From Acidobacteriota bacterium (GTDB taxonomy: Bacteria; Acidobacteriota; Terriglobia; Acidiferrales; UBA7541): DNA of 64,000 nucleotides. The stretch is taken from assembly GCA_013286165.1 (NCBI GenBank), contig JABDGF010000003.1:26302-90301 (forward strand), written 5' to 3'. Positions 45,877 to 60,633 of the stretch are shown here, one piece after another. The notes under the pieces are model-generated. The model worked only from the letters and a program-made list of their open reading frames with translations, ran no database searches and had not been told where the DNA came from. A program made the translations under genes and the position numbers. Each line of letters starts with the position of its first letter. Position 1 is the stretch's first letter.

Positions 45877-47327
45877 GCGCTCCGGCCACCTGGAATATCG
45901 CGAGCGTTCGCGACTCGCTCCTCACGAAAAAGGCGTCGGCGCGCGAGATCACGCAGGATTTCTTTCGCCGCATCGAAGCCCGGAATCCCGAACTGAACGC
46001 TTACCTGGCGCTCTCGCCCGAACGCGCTCTGGCAGCAGCTGACCGCGCTGACGCCGCCGTAGCCAAAGGCGCGACAGCCGAGTCTCTGCCGCCGCTGGCG
46101 GGCGTCCCAATAGCCGTTAAGGACGTTCTAAGCACCAAGGGAGTCCCCACCACGTGCGGCTCGAAGATCCTCGAACCCTACATCCCCGCGTACGACGCCA
46201 CGGCGATCGAGCGCCTTGAGGCTGCCGGGGCTGTGATCCTGGGCAAAGCCAACTGCGACGAGTTCGCGATGGGCAGCTCGAACGAGAACTCAGCATACGG
46301 TCCCGTACGGAATCCAATCTCGCCGGACCGAGTGCCCGGAGGCTCGAGCGGAGGCTCCGCGGCGATCGTCGCCGCCGGACTAGCCGTTGCATCCCTCGGA
46401 ACCGACACCGGCGGATCCATCCGGCAGCCCGGAGCCTTCTGCGGCATCCCCGCGCTGATGCCAACATACGGTCGCGTATCGCGTTACGGACTGATTGCCT
46501 TTGCGTCGTCGCTCGATCGAATCGGCCCCTTCACCACCAATGTGGACGACGCCGCCACCATCCTCAAGATTATGGCTGGGCACGACCCCAACGACTCGAC
46601 CTCCGCCCCGGTCCCCGTCTCCGACTACCCCGCCGAGGCCCGTCAGGACCTCTCCGGCATGCGCATCGGAGTCCCGGAAGACTATTTTGGCGCCGGGCTC
46701 GACCCCGAAGTGAAAGCCAAAGTCCAGGCCAGCATCGCGCTACTCGACAAGCTGGGCGCGACGCGCGTCCCGCTGAAGATGCCTCACACCGACTACGCCA
46801 TCGCTACCTATTATATTGTCGCCACTGCGGAGGCCAGTTCGAACCTGGCCCGGTTTGACGGCGTGCGTTACGGCATCCGTGTCACCGGCAACACGCTAAC
46901 GGACATGTACCGCACGACCCGTGAGACAGGCTTTGGCCCCGAGGTGAAGCGCCGGATCATGCTTGGCACCTATGCCCTCTCCGCCGGCTATTACGACGCC
47001 TACTACCTGCGCGCCCAGAAGGTCCGGGCACTGGTCGCCCGGGACTTCAGCGACGCCTTCGAGAAGGTCGATGCCATCGTCACGCCGACGACGCCGACCC
47101 CTGCTTTTAAGCTGGGCGAAAAGACGGCTGACCCGCTTCAGATGTATCTCGCTGATATATACACGGTTACGGGATCGTTGGCGGGCGTACCCGGAATGTC
47201 GATTCCCTGCGGGAAGACGGCTGCGGGCCTCCCGATCGGCCTACAAATCTTCGGGCCCCATTTCGGTGAAGGCAAGATTCTGCGGCTGGCTCGCGGCTTC
47301 GAGCAGGCCGGCGGCTTCACGATTTAA
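45873..47327 (+). CDS. gatA: Aspartyl/glutamyl-tRNA amidotransferase subunit A
   Basis: Amidase that supplies ammonia from glutamine for correcting misacylated Glu-tRNA(Gln) and Asp-tRNA(Asn). A 484-residue protein with the amidase triad Lys83 (PIAVKDVL), cis-Ser158 (GGSSGGS) and nucleophile Ser182 (GTDTGGSIR). The start at 45873 overlaps the gatC stop. GatB is not adjacent, so it must be elsewhere. Confidence 0.96.
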   Translation: MSAPATWNIASVRDSLLTKKASAREITQDFFRRIEARNPELNAYLALSPERALAAADRADAAVAKGATAESLPPLAGVPIAVKDVLSTKGVPTTCGSKILEPYIPAYDATAIERLEAAGAVILGKANCDEFAMGSSNENSAYGPVRNPISPDRVPGGSSGGSAAIVAAGLAVASLGTDTGGSIRQPGAFCGIPALMPTYGRVSRYGLIAFASSLDRIGPFTTNVDDAATILKIMAGHDPNDSTSAPVPVSDYPAEARQDLSGMRIGVPEDYFGAGLDPEVKAKVQASIALLDKLGATRVPLKMPHTDYAIATYYIVATAEASSNLARFDGVRYGIRVTGNTLTDMYRTTRETGFGPEVKRRIMLGTYALSAGYYDAYYLRAQKVRALVARDFSDAFEKVDAIVTPTTPTPAFKLGEKTADPLQMYLADIYTVTGSLAGVPGMSIPCGKTAAGLPIGLQIFGPHFGEGKILRLARGFEQAGGFTI

Positions 47328-47364
47328 TTTAATCGGAACCGGTCTCCCAGTCGCGAGGTCCACG

Positions 47365-47883
47365 ATGACCAACGTCGAACCCATCCTCGCCCTGCTCGCA
47401 AAAAACCGCGCTGAATTCATCGCCGTCGCGAACGAATTCCCCGCCGGAAAATGGCGCGAGTCACCCGGCAATGGCGCATGGTCCGCGGGCGAAATCGTCG
47501 CGCACACAATGCAGGTGGAAGACTCGATTGTCGCCGCTTCGCGGAAAACGCTGAAAAAACCGCCCTATCCAGTGCCCTTCCTCAAGCGATTCCACATTCC
47601 GCTCGCGCTCGCCTCCACCCGCGCTCGAAAATTGAAATCCCCAATTCCAATCAACCTCGATCGCATTCCGGAACAATCCGGCTACGTCGCAGCGATCACC
47701 GCCTCGCGGAAAGGGACGCTCGATTTCATCGAAGAAAATCGCGGCCAAGATCTGAAGCCCTGGACGTGGCCTCACCCCGCCTTCGGCCCGCTGAACATCT
47801 ACGAATGGCTCCGCCTGATCGCTTACCACGAATTACGGCATGCGAAACAAATCCGTGAAGTAGCAGAAATATTCCATCGTTAG
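47365..47883 (+). CDS. DinB-family protein
   Basis: A 172-residue four-helix metal-binding protein from the ATG at 47365, with GAGGT upstream. Metal ligand candidates are the His of AHTMQVED and the two His of YHELRHAKQI, the usual DinB layout. Members include bacillithiol- and mycothiol-dependent enzymes and DNA-damage-induced proteins; the substrate is unknown. Confidence 0.85.
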   Translation: MTNVEPILALLAKNRAEFIAVANEFPAGKWRESPGNGAWSAGEIVAHTMQVEDSIVAASRKTLKKPPYPVPFLKRFHIPLALASTRARKLKSPIPINLDRIPEQSGYVAAITASRKGTLDFIEENRGQDLKPWTWPHPAFGPLNIYEWLRLIAYHELRHAKQIREVAEIFHR

Positions 47884-48091
47884 GATTATGTTTCCCTGAC
47901 GGGTGCGCGAAGATTCGCATCCGGCTTCGGAACACTTTCGCCTCCTGCGGCGTCAAATAATAGAGCGGACTAGCTTTCGGTCCGCGCTCGAGTTTCGCCG
48001 AGTTTGGCCGAATAGAACGGAAGGACTATTGCAGGGGACAAGTGCCGTTCGTATTCTGACGTCAGCATCCGGTGATTGCGAGGCGCTCACA

Positions 48092-48334
48092 ATGGTGCGA
48101 ATTAAGCTCAGCCAGAAAGTCTTCACCGAAGACGAAGTCTGTATTTTGACGGGCATCTGTCTCGATCATCTTCGCAACGTTGCGAAGCTCAAGCACCTCG
48201 GCCGCATCGCGCGTGCCGCGGAGGCCGCAGGCGCGGAAGCCGAAAAGTGGCTTTTCACGCAAGCCGAGTTGATGATCCTGCACGTGCTCCAGCCGCGCTG
48301 CGAACACCAGCCGGTCGTCGTCTCCACCAACTGA
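48092..48334 (+). CDS. Small MerR/excisionase-like HTH protein
   Basis: An 80-residue protein from the ATG at 48092. FTEDEVCILTGICLDHLRNVAKLKHLG looks like a winged or MerR-type helix-turn-helix, followed by a helical stretch and WLFTQAELMILHVLQP. The upstream frame to 47903 has no supporting site. Family assignment is by pattern only. Confidence 0.6.
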   Translation: MVRIKLSQKVFTEDEVCILTGICLDHLRNVAKLKHLGRIARAAEAAGAEAEKWLFTQAELMILHVLQPRCEHQPVVVSTN

Positions 48335-48474
48335 CCTGAAATCTCCGGCGCTGCCTGGCGCCGGCGTTGTCGCTAGTCTATTCCCGCGTTATCCTGTTTC
48401 CGCTCAACCCTGCACGGCATTTCAGCATCCTAGTTTTTAAGTCGGTCTTAATCTACGTTCACACGAGGTTATCG

Positions 48475-49431
48475 GTGGCGTCGTTCCCTCGAAAAACGCT
48501 AATCGCCCCTGTTTTAGGGGTATTTTGCCTGCTCGTCGCGTCGCTTGGCTTGGCGTCCGCTCTACGGGCGCAGTCCGGTTCGGACTCTTCGACCACCGAC
48601 CAGCAGCCCACCGTCGCGCCCGGCAACCGGAAATCCGAAGCGGTAACGAGCACCCTTCCGCGCGGCAAAAAGCTGATGCTGAAAGACGGCACGTTCCAGC
48701 TGGTCCGCGAATATGAAGTGGATGGCGACCGCGTCCGCTACTACAGCATCGAGCAGCACCAGTGGGAGGAAATGCCCGCGTCGCTGATCGATTGGGACGC
48801 CACTAAAAAAGCCGACGCCGACGAGGCCACTCGCAAAGCCGCCACCATCGCGAAGGTGCACGCACAAGAGGCGCAGCGCGGCGGCGACATCATGGACGTG
48901 GACGCCAGCATCGAAATCGCGAAAGGCGTATTTCTTCCCGACGGCGAAGGTGTGTTCCTCTACGACGGCGACAAGGTCGTGAAAGTTCCGCCCGTCGATC
49001 CTGAAATCAAATTCAGCAAGTCGCAGATGTTGAAGCAGGTTCTGGTGCCGGTGCCGATCGTCCCTTCGCGGCACACCGTCTCGCTCACCGGCACCCGCGC
49101 GAAGCTCCGCGCCGCCCCCGGCCAGCTGGAGATTTACTACCGTACCGCGGACGGCCACGATCCACAGGTGCAGCTGATCCAGGCGAAAGTAAAAAACGGC
49201 AAGCGAGACCTGGAAAATCTGGACGAGATTTTCAATACCACGGCCGCAACGGGCGTAACCGAGCTACCGATCCAGCAGTGGGAGATCGCGCGCGGCGTCT
49301 ATCGCTACACCATCTCGCAGAATGTGGCGCCCGGCGAATATGCCTTCGCGGAAATCGTGCCGAATGGCGGGAACAGCCTGTATTTCTGGGATTTCGGCGT
49401 GGACGGCCCACAGGCTCCGAAGAAGAAATAA
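48475..49431 (+). CDS. Secreted protein of unknown function
   Basis: A 318-residue protein. GTG at 48475 with GAGG six bases before it gives a clean signal peptide (about 1-31, FCLLVASLGLASALRAQS). The upstream frame would put a long hydrophilic leader in front and is unlikely. The mature part is hydrophilic: KLMLKDGTFQLVREYEVDGDRVRYYS near the start and a C-terminal beta-rich domain with GTRAKLRAAPGQLEIYYR and a final YFWDFGVDGP. No enzyme motif recognised. Confidence 0.75.
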   Translation: MASFPRKTLIAPVLGVFCLLVASLGLASALRAQSGSDSSTTDQQPTVAPGNRKSEAVTSTLPRGKKLMLKDGTFQLVREYEVDGDRVRYYSIEQHQWEEMPASLIDWDATKKADADEATRKAATIAKVHAQEAQRGGDIMDVDASIEIAKGVFLPDGEGVFLYDGDKVVKVPPVDPEIKFSKSQMLKQVLVPVPIVPSRHTVSLTGTRAKLRAAPGQLEIYYRTADGHDPQVQLIQAKVKNGKRDLENLDEIFNTTAATGVTELPIQQWEIARGVYRYTISQNVAPGEYAFAEIVPNGGNSLYFWDFGVDGPQAPKKK

Positions 49432-49444
49432 TCGCTGAGATTCG

Positions 49445-51445
49445 TCAGCTCTTCGGCGCGGCGGATTGTTGCAGCAGTTCAACTAGCATCGAAGCCAGCG
49501 CCGCGATGTGAAACGGCTTTTGCAGCACTGACGCGCCCTTCTCGCGGAACAGCGCCATCTCCGAAGGCTCGAACATCGCCCCGGTCATGAATACGAATTT
49601 CGACTTCGCCGCGAGATTCTGCGCGCGCAATTTCTCGAAGAACTGATCGCCGTTCATTCCCGGCAAATTGTAATCGCACAACACAAAGTCGTATGTGCGC
49701 TTTGGCAGCAGCGTCAGAGCTTCTTCTGAACTCGACGCGCCTTCGACGATCATCCCGCGCCCGCTCAGCCCTTCCTGCACCAGCTCGCGGATGCTCTCTT
49801 CGTCGTCCACCACGAACACCGAATGCCCCTGCAACTGAGCCTTGCCTGCGGGCGCGGCAACCGCCGGCCGTTGTATCGGCGCAGACATCGCAGGCGCCGG
49901 CAGCAACTCCTCAAACGCAGGCAGCAGCACGCTGAACTCCGCGCCCGACCCGGCTACAGACTGCACCTCAATCGTGCCGCCGTGCTCCTTCACAATCGCC
50001 GCGCAGATCGTCAATCCCAAGCCCGTTCCTCCGGCCGTGCGCCTCGTGGTGAAGAATGGATCGAAAATCCGGCTCAGGTTCGCGGCCGGAATTCCGGGGC
50101 CGTCGTCGAGAATCTTCACCGCTATTTTGCCGTCTTGCGGCGCGACCGAGATTGCGATTTTGCCGGCTGGCTTTGCCGACGCGATCGCCTGCTCGGCGTT
50201 GGCAATCAGGTTAAGAAATACCTGCTGTAGCAGCTTCGCGTCACCTTGCACGGCCGGCAGCGGGCTTTCGATGGCCACAGAAAGCTCGATGTTCTTCGGC
50301 CGCAGCACCAGTTCCTGAGTGGTGGTCACGCCGCGCAGCACATCCTCGATCCGCAGCCGCTTGCTCACCAGCGTCGATGGCCGCGCGAACGACAGTAAAT
50401 TCTGGACGATCCCCGCCGCGCGCCGCGCCTGCTTCAGCACCAATCCCAATTGCCGCTTGCTCGAATCGTCCGACGCTTTTTCGAGCAGCAAATCGCTGAT
50501 GCCGATGATCGCCGTGAGCGGATTATTCAGCTCGTGCGCCACGCCGGACATCATTTCGCCCATCGCGGCCATTTTTTCCTTCTGCAGCATCTGCTTCTCG
50601 TTGTTCTTTACTTCGGTTACGTCGCGGATCGACGCCACCACGCCGGTAATCTTGTGCTCGCTGTCAAAAAGCGGGCTCGCGCTGGCGCGCAAAATTTTCC
50701 ACGTGCCGTCGCTGTGGATCGTGCGGTACTCGCATAGCACGCTTTCCGTTTCGCCCGACGTGAGCTTGCGGAACAGCTCCTTGATCTGCGCCAGGTCGTC
50801 GCGGTGAATCGCGGTGCCGAACTCCTCGCCCACCAGCTGCTCGGGCGTATATCCCAGCACGTCCCTAATCCGCGGGCTCGAAAACGTCACGCGCCCATCG
50901 CTCCCCAGCACCGAAATCATGTCTGGAAAGCTCGCCACAAGCTGGCGCACAAACTCCTGCTCTTGGTGCAATTGCTGCTCGATCTTGATTCGCTCGGTGA
51001 CGTCGCGCGCCCAGCCGGTGATCGACGTCTGCTCGTCATCTTTCTGCAGCTGCAGCCAGCAATCGAAAATCCGCGTTGAGCCGTCTTTGCGCAGCTTCGC
51101 CGGAATGCGGCCGGACCACGATCCTTCCTTCAAAAATCCGGGAATCGAATGCCGCACCTGCGCCAGCGTGGGCTCCGCGACAAACTCCGAAAGCGTGTGC
51201 CCGATCAGATCCTTGAACGAAGTGCCGAGGATTTCCGCCAGGCAGCGGTTCGCCACGCGAATCTCGCCTTCCAACGAAATCGTGAATACCGCGTGATCGA
51301 GGTGGTCGATTAGCTCGCGATAATTCATCTGCGAGCGCGAAATCACCTCCACCAGCTTCTGAAATTGGGAGCCGGTGCGCGGTTCCTCTGGCGAGGCGCC
51401 CGTTTCGGGCTTTTCGGTCACAGGAGTTGTGGGATCGGAAGACAT
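49445..51445 (-). CDS. Hybrid PAS sensor histidine kinase with receiver domain
   Basis: A 666-residue cytoplasmic hybrid kinase without transmembrane helices. Two PAS domains (about 40-150 and 165-280, each ending in a PAC-like ITG...RDVTE block), HisKA with GVAHELNNPLTAIIG (His304), HATPase with NAEQAI, DDGPGIP and GGTGLGL, then a linker (about 520-545) and a receiver domain (about 550-660) with Asp591 in FVLCDYNLPG. The internal receiver suggests a phosphorelay; no response regulator gene is adjacent. Input signal unknown. Confidence 0.94.
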   Translation of the reverse strand: MSSDPTTPVTEKPETGASPEEPRTGSQFQKLVEVISRSQMNYRELIDHLDHAVFTISLEGEIRVANRCLAEILGTSFKDLIGHTLSEFVAEPTLAQVRHSIPGFLKEGSWSGRIPAKLRKDGSTRIFDCWLQLQKDDEQTSITGWARDVTERIKIEQQLHQEQEFVRQLVASFPDMISVLGSDGRVTFSSPRIRDVLGYTPEQLVGEEFGTAIHRDDLAQIKELFRKLTSGETESVLCEYRTIHSDGTWKILRASASPLFDSEHKITGVVASIRDVTEVKNNEKQMLQKEKMAAMGEMMSGVAHELNNPLTAIIGISDLLLEKASDDSSKRQLGLVLKQARRAAGIVQNLLSFARPSTLVSKRLRIEDVLRGVTTTQELVLRPKNIELSVAIESPLPAVQGDAKLLQQVFLNLIANAEQAIASAKPAGKIAISVAPQDGKIAVKILDDGPGIPAANLSRIFDPFFTTRRTAGGTGLGLTICAAIVKEHGGTIEVQSVAGSGAEFSVLLPAFEELLPAPAMSAPIQRPAVAAPAGKAQLQGHSVFVVDDEESIRELVQEGLSGRGMIVEGASSSEEALTLLPKRTYDFVLCDYNLPGMNGDQFFEKLRAQNLAAKSKFVFMTGAMFEPSEMALFREKGASVLQKPFHIAALASMLVELLQQSAAPKS

Positions 51446-51644
51446 TTAAAGGGTCCGGACGTGCCAAAAGCGTTCCGCTAAGCTTTGACGGAGTATGGGG
51501 CCGATTGGAGCAAGCTTTTCCTACTAAATTGTAACCACGCCAATCGCCCATCCAGAAAGAATCGCCGGCGGTGATTCCAAGTTGTTCACTGGCCACACGA
51601 ACTATTCCGCGCGCGCCAGCCGGCACAAGCGAATCGGCTCGCCC

Positions 51645-51686
51645 ACAAAAAAGAAAAGGCGCCCCGAACTTCCGGAGCGCCTTTCC
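51645..51686 (-). terminator. Terminator of the rpoBC operon
   Basis: On the minus strand, about 12 base pairs (AAAGGCGC-TCCG with CGGG-GCGCCTTT) around a six-base loop, followed by TTCTTTTTTG. It lies 29 bases after the rpoC stop. Confidence 0.92.
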
Positions 51687-51714
51687 ACACTTTCAGTTTG
51701 TAACGTGAAGCGGC

Positions 51715-54700
51715 TTAGTCGCCTTCCGCCACCGCGTCGGTATCCTTGCGGAGGAAGTCCAGCGCCGCAGCCTCTTCCGGGGTAAGTTCCGGCTCCAGCT
51801 GTTGCGGCTCTTCCTTCGGGATTTCCGTCAGCAGGTTGATGTTGCGGTAGCGCTCGAGACCCGTACCCGCCGGGATCAAGCGACCCATGATGACGTTTTC
51901 CTTCAGGCCGCGCAGGTAATCGACCTTTCCGGAAATCGCCGCTTCGGTGAGCACACGCGTCGTTTCCTGGAAGCTCGCGGCGGAGATGAACGAATCCGTC
52001 GAGAGCGACGCCTTGGTGATGCCGAGGAGCAGCGGACGACCCGTCGCAGGACGGCCTCCGTCCTTGATGATCCGGTCGTTCTCTTCGCGGAAGCGGAACT
52101 TATCCACCTGCTCCTCGAGAAGGAACGTCGTATCGCCCACGTCCTCAACCTTCACCCAACGCATCATCTGGCGAACGATCGCTTCGATGTGCTTGTCGTT
52201 AATGTTCACACCCTGCAGCCGGTAAACTTCCTGAATCGAGTTCACCAGGTACGCCTGGGTGTACTTTTCTCCAAGGACGGCGAGAATGTCGTGCGGGTTC
52301 AGCGGACCGTCGATCAAAGGTTCGCCGGCCTGCACGTGTTCGCCTTCCTGTACGTTGATGTGGACGCCGCGGGAGATCGAGTATTCCTTGATGGTCTTCC
52401 CATCTTCGCTCTCCACGTAGATCTTGCGCTGGCCCTTTGCGATTTCGCCGTACTTCACCACACCGTCGATTTCGCTGATGACCGCGGGATCCTTCGGCTT
52501 GCGCGTTTCGAAGAGTTCAACGACGCGCGGCAGACCGCCCGTGATGTCCTTGGTCTTCGTGGTTTCGCGCGGGATCTTCGCCAGCACGTCGCCCGGCTGC
52601 ACCTCGTCTCCGTCGGCCACCATCAAGTGAGCACGCGACGGCATGAGGTACTTCTTCCTCACGCGGCCCTGCGAGTCCTTGACCATGATCGTCGGCTGGT
52701 GCTTTTCGTCGCCCGGCGGCAGCGTTACAACCAGCTGCGAAAGGCCGGTGACTTCGTCCACTTGCTCTTCGATCGTGACGCCCGGCTGCAGATCCTTGAA
52801 CTGAATCGTGCCGCCCGCTTCCGTCAAGATCGAGAACGTGTACGGATCCCACTCGACCATCGTGCTGCCCATGGTGACCGGTGCGCCGTCTTCGTACTTC
52901 AAGCGCGCGCCGTACACCACGTGGTGCCGTTCCTTTTCGCGTCCCTTTTCATCGACAACGGCGATCAAGCCCGACCGATTCATCGAAACGATCTGCTTGC
53001 CGCGGCCCTCGACCACCTTCAAGTCGATGAACTTCACGAAGCCGTTGTTGCGGGCATCGACCTTCGACTGTTCGGTGACTCGCGTTGCCGTACCGCCGAT
53101 GTGGAAGGTACGCATCGTCAGCTGCGTTCCCGGTTCGCCGATCGACTGCGCTGCGATTACGCCGATCGCTTCGCCCATTTCCACGAAGCGGCCCGTCGCT
53201 AGGTTGCGTCCGTAGCAGCGTCCGCAGACGCCGCGCCGGGATTCGCACGTCAGCACGGAGCGGATTTTCACTCGCTCAATGCCGGCGGCCTGAATCGCGT
53301 TCGCCAGTTCCTCGGTGATTTCCTGGTTGATCTCCACGATCACGTTGCCTTCGTAGTCCTTGATCTTCTCAAGCGACACGCGGCCAACCACTCGATCGCG
53401 CAACGGTTCCACTTCGACGCCGGCTTCCAGAATCGGTTCCACGTAAATTCCGTCCGCCGTGCCGCAATCGAACTCGTTAATGATCACGTCTTGCGCCACG
53501 TCAACCAGACGACGCGTCAGGTAGCCCGAGTCCGCCGTCTTAAGAGCGGTGTCGGCCAAGCCCTTACGTGCGCCGTGCGTCGAAATGAAGTACTGCAGCA
53601 CGGTGAGGCCTTCGCGGAAGTTCGACGTAATCGGCGTCTCGATAACTTCGCCCGACGGCTTCGCCATCAGTCCGCGCATACCGGACAGCTGACGAATCTG
53701 CTGTTTCGAACCGCGGGCGCCTGAGTCCGCCATCACGTACACCGGGTTGATCACGCCCTGCTTGTCCTGCTCTTCCAGGGCCTTGAACATTTCGTCCGCG
53801 ACTTTTTCCGTCACGTCCGACCAGATCGCGATGACCTTGTTGTACCGCTCGCCGTTGGTGATCGCGCCGTCCAGATACTGCTGCTGAACCTTCACGACCT
53901 CGTGTTCGGCTGCGTCCACCAGCTTGAACTTCACGTTCGGAATAACCATGTCGCTGATGCCGATCGAAACGCCGGACTTCGTCGCATACAAGAAGCCGAG
54001 TTCCTTCAGCTTATCGAGCGCCACCACGGTCTTTTCGAGGCCGAAGCGCAAGTAGCAGTATTGCACCAGCGCCTGCACGCCCTTCTTCTTCAGAAGGCCG
54101 TTGATAAACGGCATGTCGCTCGGCAGGTGATCGTTGAAGATCACGCGGCCGACGGTGGTCTGCAGGAACTGCTTGTTCAGGTTGACCGGCTCGGTGTGCG
54201 ATACGTCCTGATCGTCGTACGCGTTGGTCAGTTCGATCACTTCGCCCGTGTAGCGCAAGCGGATCGGCGTCAGCAGCTCCACTTCCTGAGCTTCCAGCGC
54301 CATCACCACTTCTTCCGGCGAACCGAATGCGCGGCCTTCGCCCTTCGCCTTCGGCTTGGACTTGGTCATGTAATAGATACCGAGGACCATGTCCTGCGTC
54401 GGAATCGCCAGCGGGTAGCCGTTGGCCGGTGAAAGAATGTTGTGCGAGCTGAGCATAAGCACAGACGCTTCGACCTGCGCTTCCGGTGACAGCGGAATGT
54501 GCACCGCCATCTGGTCGCCGTCGAAGTCCGCGTTGAACGCCGTGCAAACCAGAGGGTGAATGCGGATCGCTTTACCTTCCACCAGCACGGGCTCAAACGC
54601 CTGAATACCAAGCCGGTGCAGCGTCGGTGCGCGGTTCAGCATCACGGGATGTTCGCGAATCACGTCTTCGAGAATGTCCCACACCACCGGTTCCTGCGCT

Positions 54701-55905
54701 TCCACCAATTCCTTGGCCTGCTTGATGGTGGTGCAGTGTCCCGCGGCTTCCAGCTTGTGATAGATAAACGGCTTGAACAGTTCGAGCGCCATCTTCTTCG
54801 GCAAGCCGCACTGGTGAAGCTTCAGCTCGGGGCCTACGACGATGACGGAACGGCCCGAGTAGTCCACGCGCTTTCCGAGCAAGTTCTGGCGGAAACGGCC
54901 CTGCTTGCCCTTCAGCGTATCGGACAGCGACTTCAACGGGCGGTTGTTCGTGCCGCGCAGCACGCGTCCACGGCGGCCGTTGTCAAACAACGCGTCCACC
55001 GCTTCCTGCAGCATGCGCTTTTCGTTGCGAACGATCACGTCCGGCGCGTGAAGCTCCATCAGCTTCTTCAACCGGTTGTTGCGGTTGATCACGCGGCGGT
55101 ACAGGTCGTTCAAGTCAGACGTTGCGAAGCGGCCGCCGTCCAGGGGAACCAGCGGGCGCAACTCCGGCGGAAGAACCGGGATCACGTCCAGGATCATCCA
55201 CTCCGGCTTGTTGCCGCTCTTGCGGAACGCTTCGAGAACCTTGAGGCGCTTCGCGTACTTGATCCGCTTCTGAAGGCTCGGATCCACCTTCATTTTTTCG
55301 CGGAGCTCTTCGCTCAGCTTGTCCACTTCCACGCGGCGGAGCAATTCCTTGATCGCTTCCGCTCCCATGCCCGCGCGGAACTTACCCGGGAATTCCTTCT
55401 GAAGTTCGCGCAGCTTGTCTTCCGGAAGAATTTCCTTCTCCCGCAGGCTGGCCACTTCGCCCGGATCGATGCAGACAAAGGTTTCGAAATAAAGGATGTG
55501 CTCGAGGTCGCGCATCGTGATGTCCAGCAAATAGCCGATGCGGCTCGGCAAACCCTTGAAGAACCACACGTGCGAGCACGGCGAAGCCAGTTCGATGTGT
55601 CCCAAACGTTCGCGACGAACCTTGCTCAGCGTGACTTCAACGCCGCACTTGTCGCAGATCACACCGCGGTGCTTCATCCGCTTGTACTTGCCGCACAAAC
55701 ATTCCCAGTCCGTAACGGGGCCGAAAATCTTGGCGCAGAAAAGGCCGTCGCGTTCGGGCTTGAAGGTGCGGTAGTTGATGGTCTCGGGCTTGGTTACTTC
55801 GCCGTGCGACCAGCTCCTGATTTTTTCCGGACTTGCCAGGCTGATGCGAATCGAATCGAAATCCGCAATCTGGCTGGCGCGATCATAAGGGCTCGATCGG
55901 TACAA
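51715..55905 (-). CDS. rpoC: DNA-directed RNA polymerase beta' subunit
   Basis: A 1396-residue clamp subunit. I choose the TTG at 55905: AGGAGG lies eight bases upstream, and translation then begins [15 protein letters not shown] as in relatives. A TTG at 55938 is in frame but lacks a ribosome site. Zinc site [19 protein letters not shown], catalytic NADFDGD with Asp460, 462 and 464 (identical numbering to E. coli), and the late [15 protein letters not shown] zinc site are intact. A hairpin sits just before the ribosome site. Confidence 0.97.
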   Translation of the reverse strand: MYRSSPYDRASQIADFDSIRISLASPEKIRSWSHGEVTKPETINYRTFKPERDGLFCAKIFGPVTDWECLCGKYKRMKHRGVICDKCGVEVTLSKVRRERLGHIELASPCSHVWFFKGLPSRIGYLLDITMRDLEHILYFETFVCIDPGEVASLREKEILPEDKLRELQKEFPGKFRAGMGAEAIKELLRRVEVDKLSEELREKMKVDPSLQKRIKYAKRLKVLEAFRKSGNKPEWMILDVIPVLPPELRPLVPLDGGRFATSDLNDLYRRVINRNNRLKKLMELHAPDVIVRNEKRMLQEAVDALFDNGRRGRVLRGTNNRPLKSLSDTLKGKQGRFRQNLLGKRVDYSGRSVIVVGPELKLHQCGLPKKMALELFKPFIYHKLEAAGHCTTIKQAKELVEAQEPVVWDILEDVIREHPVMLNRAPTLHRLGIQAFEPVLVEGKAIRIHPLVCTAFNADFDGDQMAVHIPLSPEAQVEASVLMLSSHNILSPANGYPLAIPTQDMVLGIYYMTKSKPKAKGEGRAFGSPEEVVMALEAQEVELLTPIRLRYTGEVIELTNAYDDQDVSHTEPVNLNKQFLQTTVGRVIFNDHLPSDMPFINGLLKKKGVQALVQYCYLRFGLEKTVVALDKLKELGFLYATKSGVSIGISDMVIPNVKFKLVDAAEHEVVKVQQQYLDGAITNGERYNKVIAIWSDVTEKVADEMFKALEEQDKQGVINPVYVMADSGARGSKQQIRQLSGMRGLMAKPSGEVIETPITSNFREGLTVLQYFISTHGARKGLADTALKTADSGYLTRRLVDVAQDVIINEFDCGTADGIYVEPILEAGVEVEPLRDRVVGRVSLEKIKDYEGNVIVEINQEITEELANAIQAAGIERVKIRSVLTCESRRGVCGRCYGRNLATGRFVEMGEAIGVIAAQSIGEPGTQLTMRTFHIGGTATRVTEQSKVDARNNGFVKFIDLKVVEGRGKQIVSMNRSGLIAVVDEKGREKERHHVVYGARLKYEDGAPVTMGSTMVEWDPYTFSILTEAGGTIQFKDLQPGVTIEEQVDEVTGLSQLVVTLPPGDEKHQPTIMVKDSQGRVRKKYLMPSRAHLMVADGDEVQPGDVLAKIPRETTKTKDITGGLPRVVELFETRKPKDPAVISEIDGVVKYGEIAKGQRKIYVESEDGKTIKEYSISRGVHINVQEGEHVQAGEPLIDGPLNPHDILAVLGEKYTQAYLVNSIQEVYRLQGVNINDKHIEAIVRQMMRWVKVEDVGDTTFLLEEQVDKFRFREENDRIIKDGGRPATGRPLLLGITKASLSTDSFISAASFQETTRVLTEAAISGKVDYLRGLKENVIMGRLIPAGTGLERYRNINLLTEIPKEEPQQLEPELTPEEAAALDFLRKDTDAVAEGD

Positions 55906-55918
55906 TGGCTGATCCTCC

Positions 55919-55937
55919 TGTCCGGTTTGGCCGGACA
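55919..55937 (-). promoter_or_regulatory. Hairpin just upstream of the rpoC ribosome site
   Basis: TGTCCGG-(TTTGG)-CCGGACA, 7-bp stem. It abuts AGGAGG (55914-55919), so its folding could affect rpoC translation. Confidence 0.5.
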
Positions 55938-55961
55938 ATGTACTGCAGGTTCAGAAACCGT

Positions 55962-56005
55962 GCGGCTCGGCTCCGCCGGCGGCTGTCGCCAACGGAGCCG
56001 TCCGC
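55962..56005 (-). other. Stable hairpin in the rpoB-rpoC spacer
   Basis: CGGCTCCG (55968-55975) pairs with CGGAGCCG (55993-56000), extended by GCGG/CCGC. No T-run, so it is more likely an RNA processing or stability element than a terminator. Confidence 0.5.
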
Positions 56006-56010
56006 GTGAA

Positions 56011-59832
<3,822 letters not shown>

Positions 59833-60633
59833 TGATGATGAACGTGCCGTTCTCCGTCATCAGCGGAATGTCGCCGAAGAAAACTTCCTGTTCCTTGATG
59901 TCGCGGATCGACTTCGCGCCGGTGTCCGGATCCTTGTCGTAAATCGTGAGGCGGATCGTCACCTTCAGCGGGGCCGAATACGTCATTCCGCGTTCCTGGC
60001 ACTCGTTCACGTCGTACTTCAGCTGCAGCGTGACCGGGTCGCCGCACTTGTTGCAGAACGTCGGCGTGTTCTTGTTAAACGTTCCGCACTTCGCGCACAG
60101 CACATCGCCCGTCTTGTACGGGTTGGTTACCACAGACGCGCCGCAATTCCGGCACGTGGCGCGCAAGTGATGCAGGCCGCGCAAATGGCCGCACTTGCAC
60201 TCCCAGTTGCCGATCGCGTAATCGACGAAATCCAGCTGCGAGAGTCCGCGGAAGTCCTGAATCGGAAACACTGATGCGAATACCGACTGCAGGCCTGTGT
60301 CTTCGCGCTCGCTCGGCAACAAGTCCATCTGCAAGAAGCGCTGATAGGACTTCTTCTGCACGTCGATCAAGTTGGGAATTTGCACCGTGGTCTTGATTTT
60401 GGCGAAATCCAGGCGTGCTCGTTCCCGAGTAGAACGATTTCCGTTGCGATTGCTCATGGACCTTCCTTATGTCAGTTGCATGCCGTAACGGCGACACGGA
60501 TAGACACCCGCGCCGCCGGTCCGGGAAGGACGTATTGAGGTACCGAAGTTAAAAAGGACTACGCGCGTAGGCGCATTCCTCGCAGCCGATCTGTCCGGGC
60601 TGCTGGGTCTTGCTGGGATTCTGAATATTTAAA

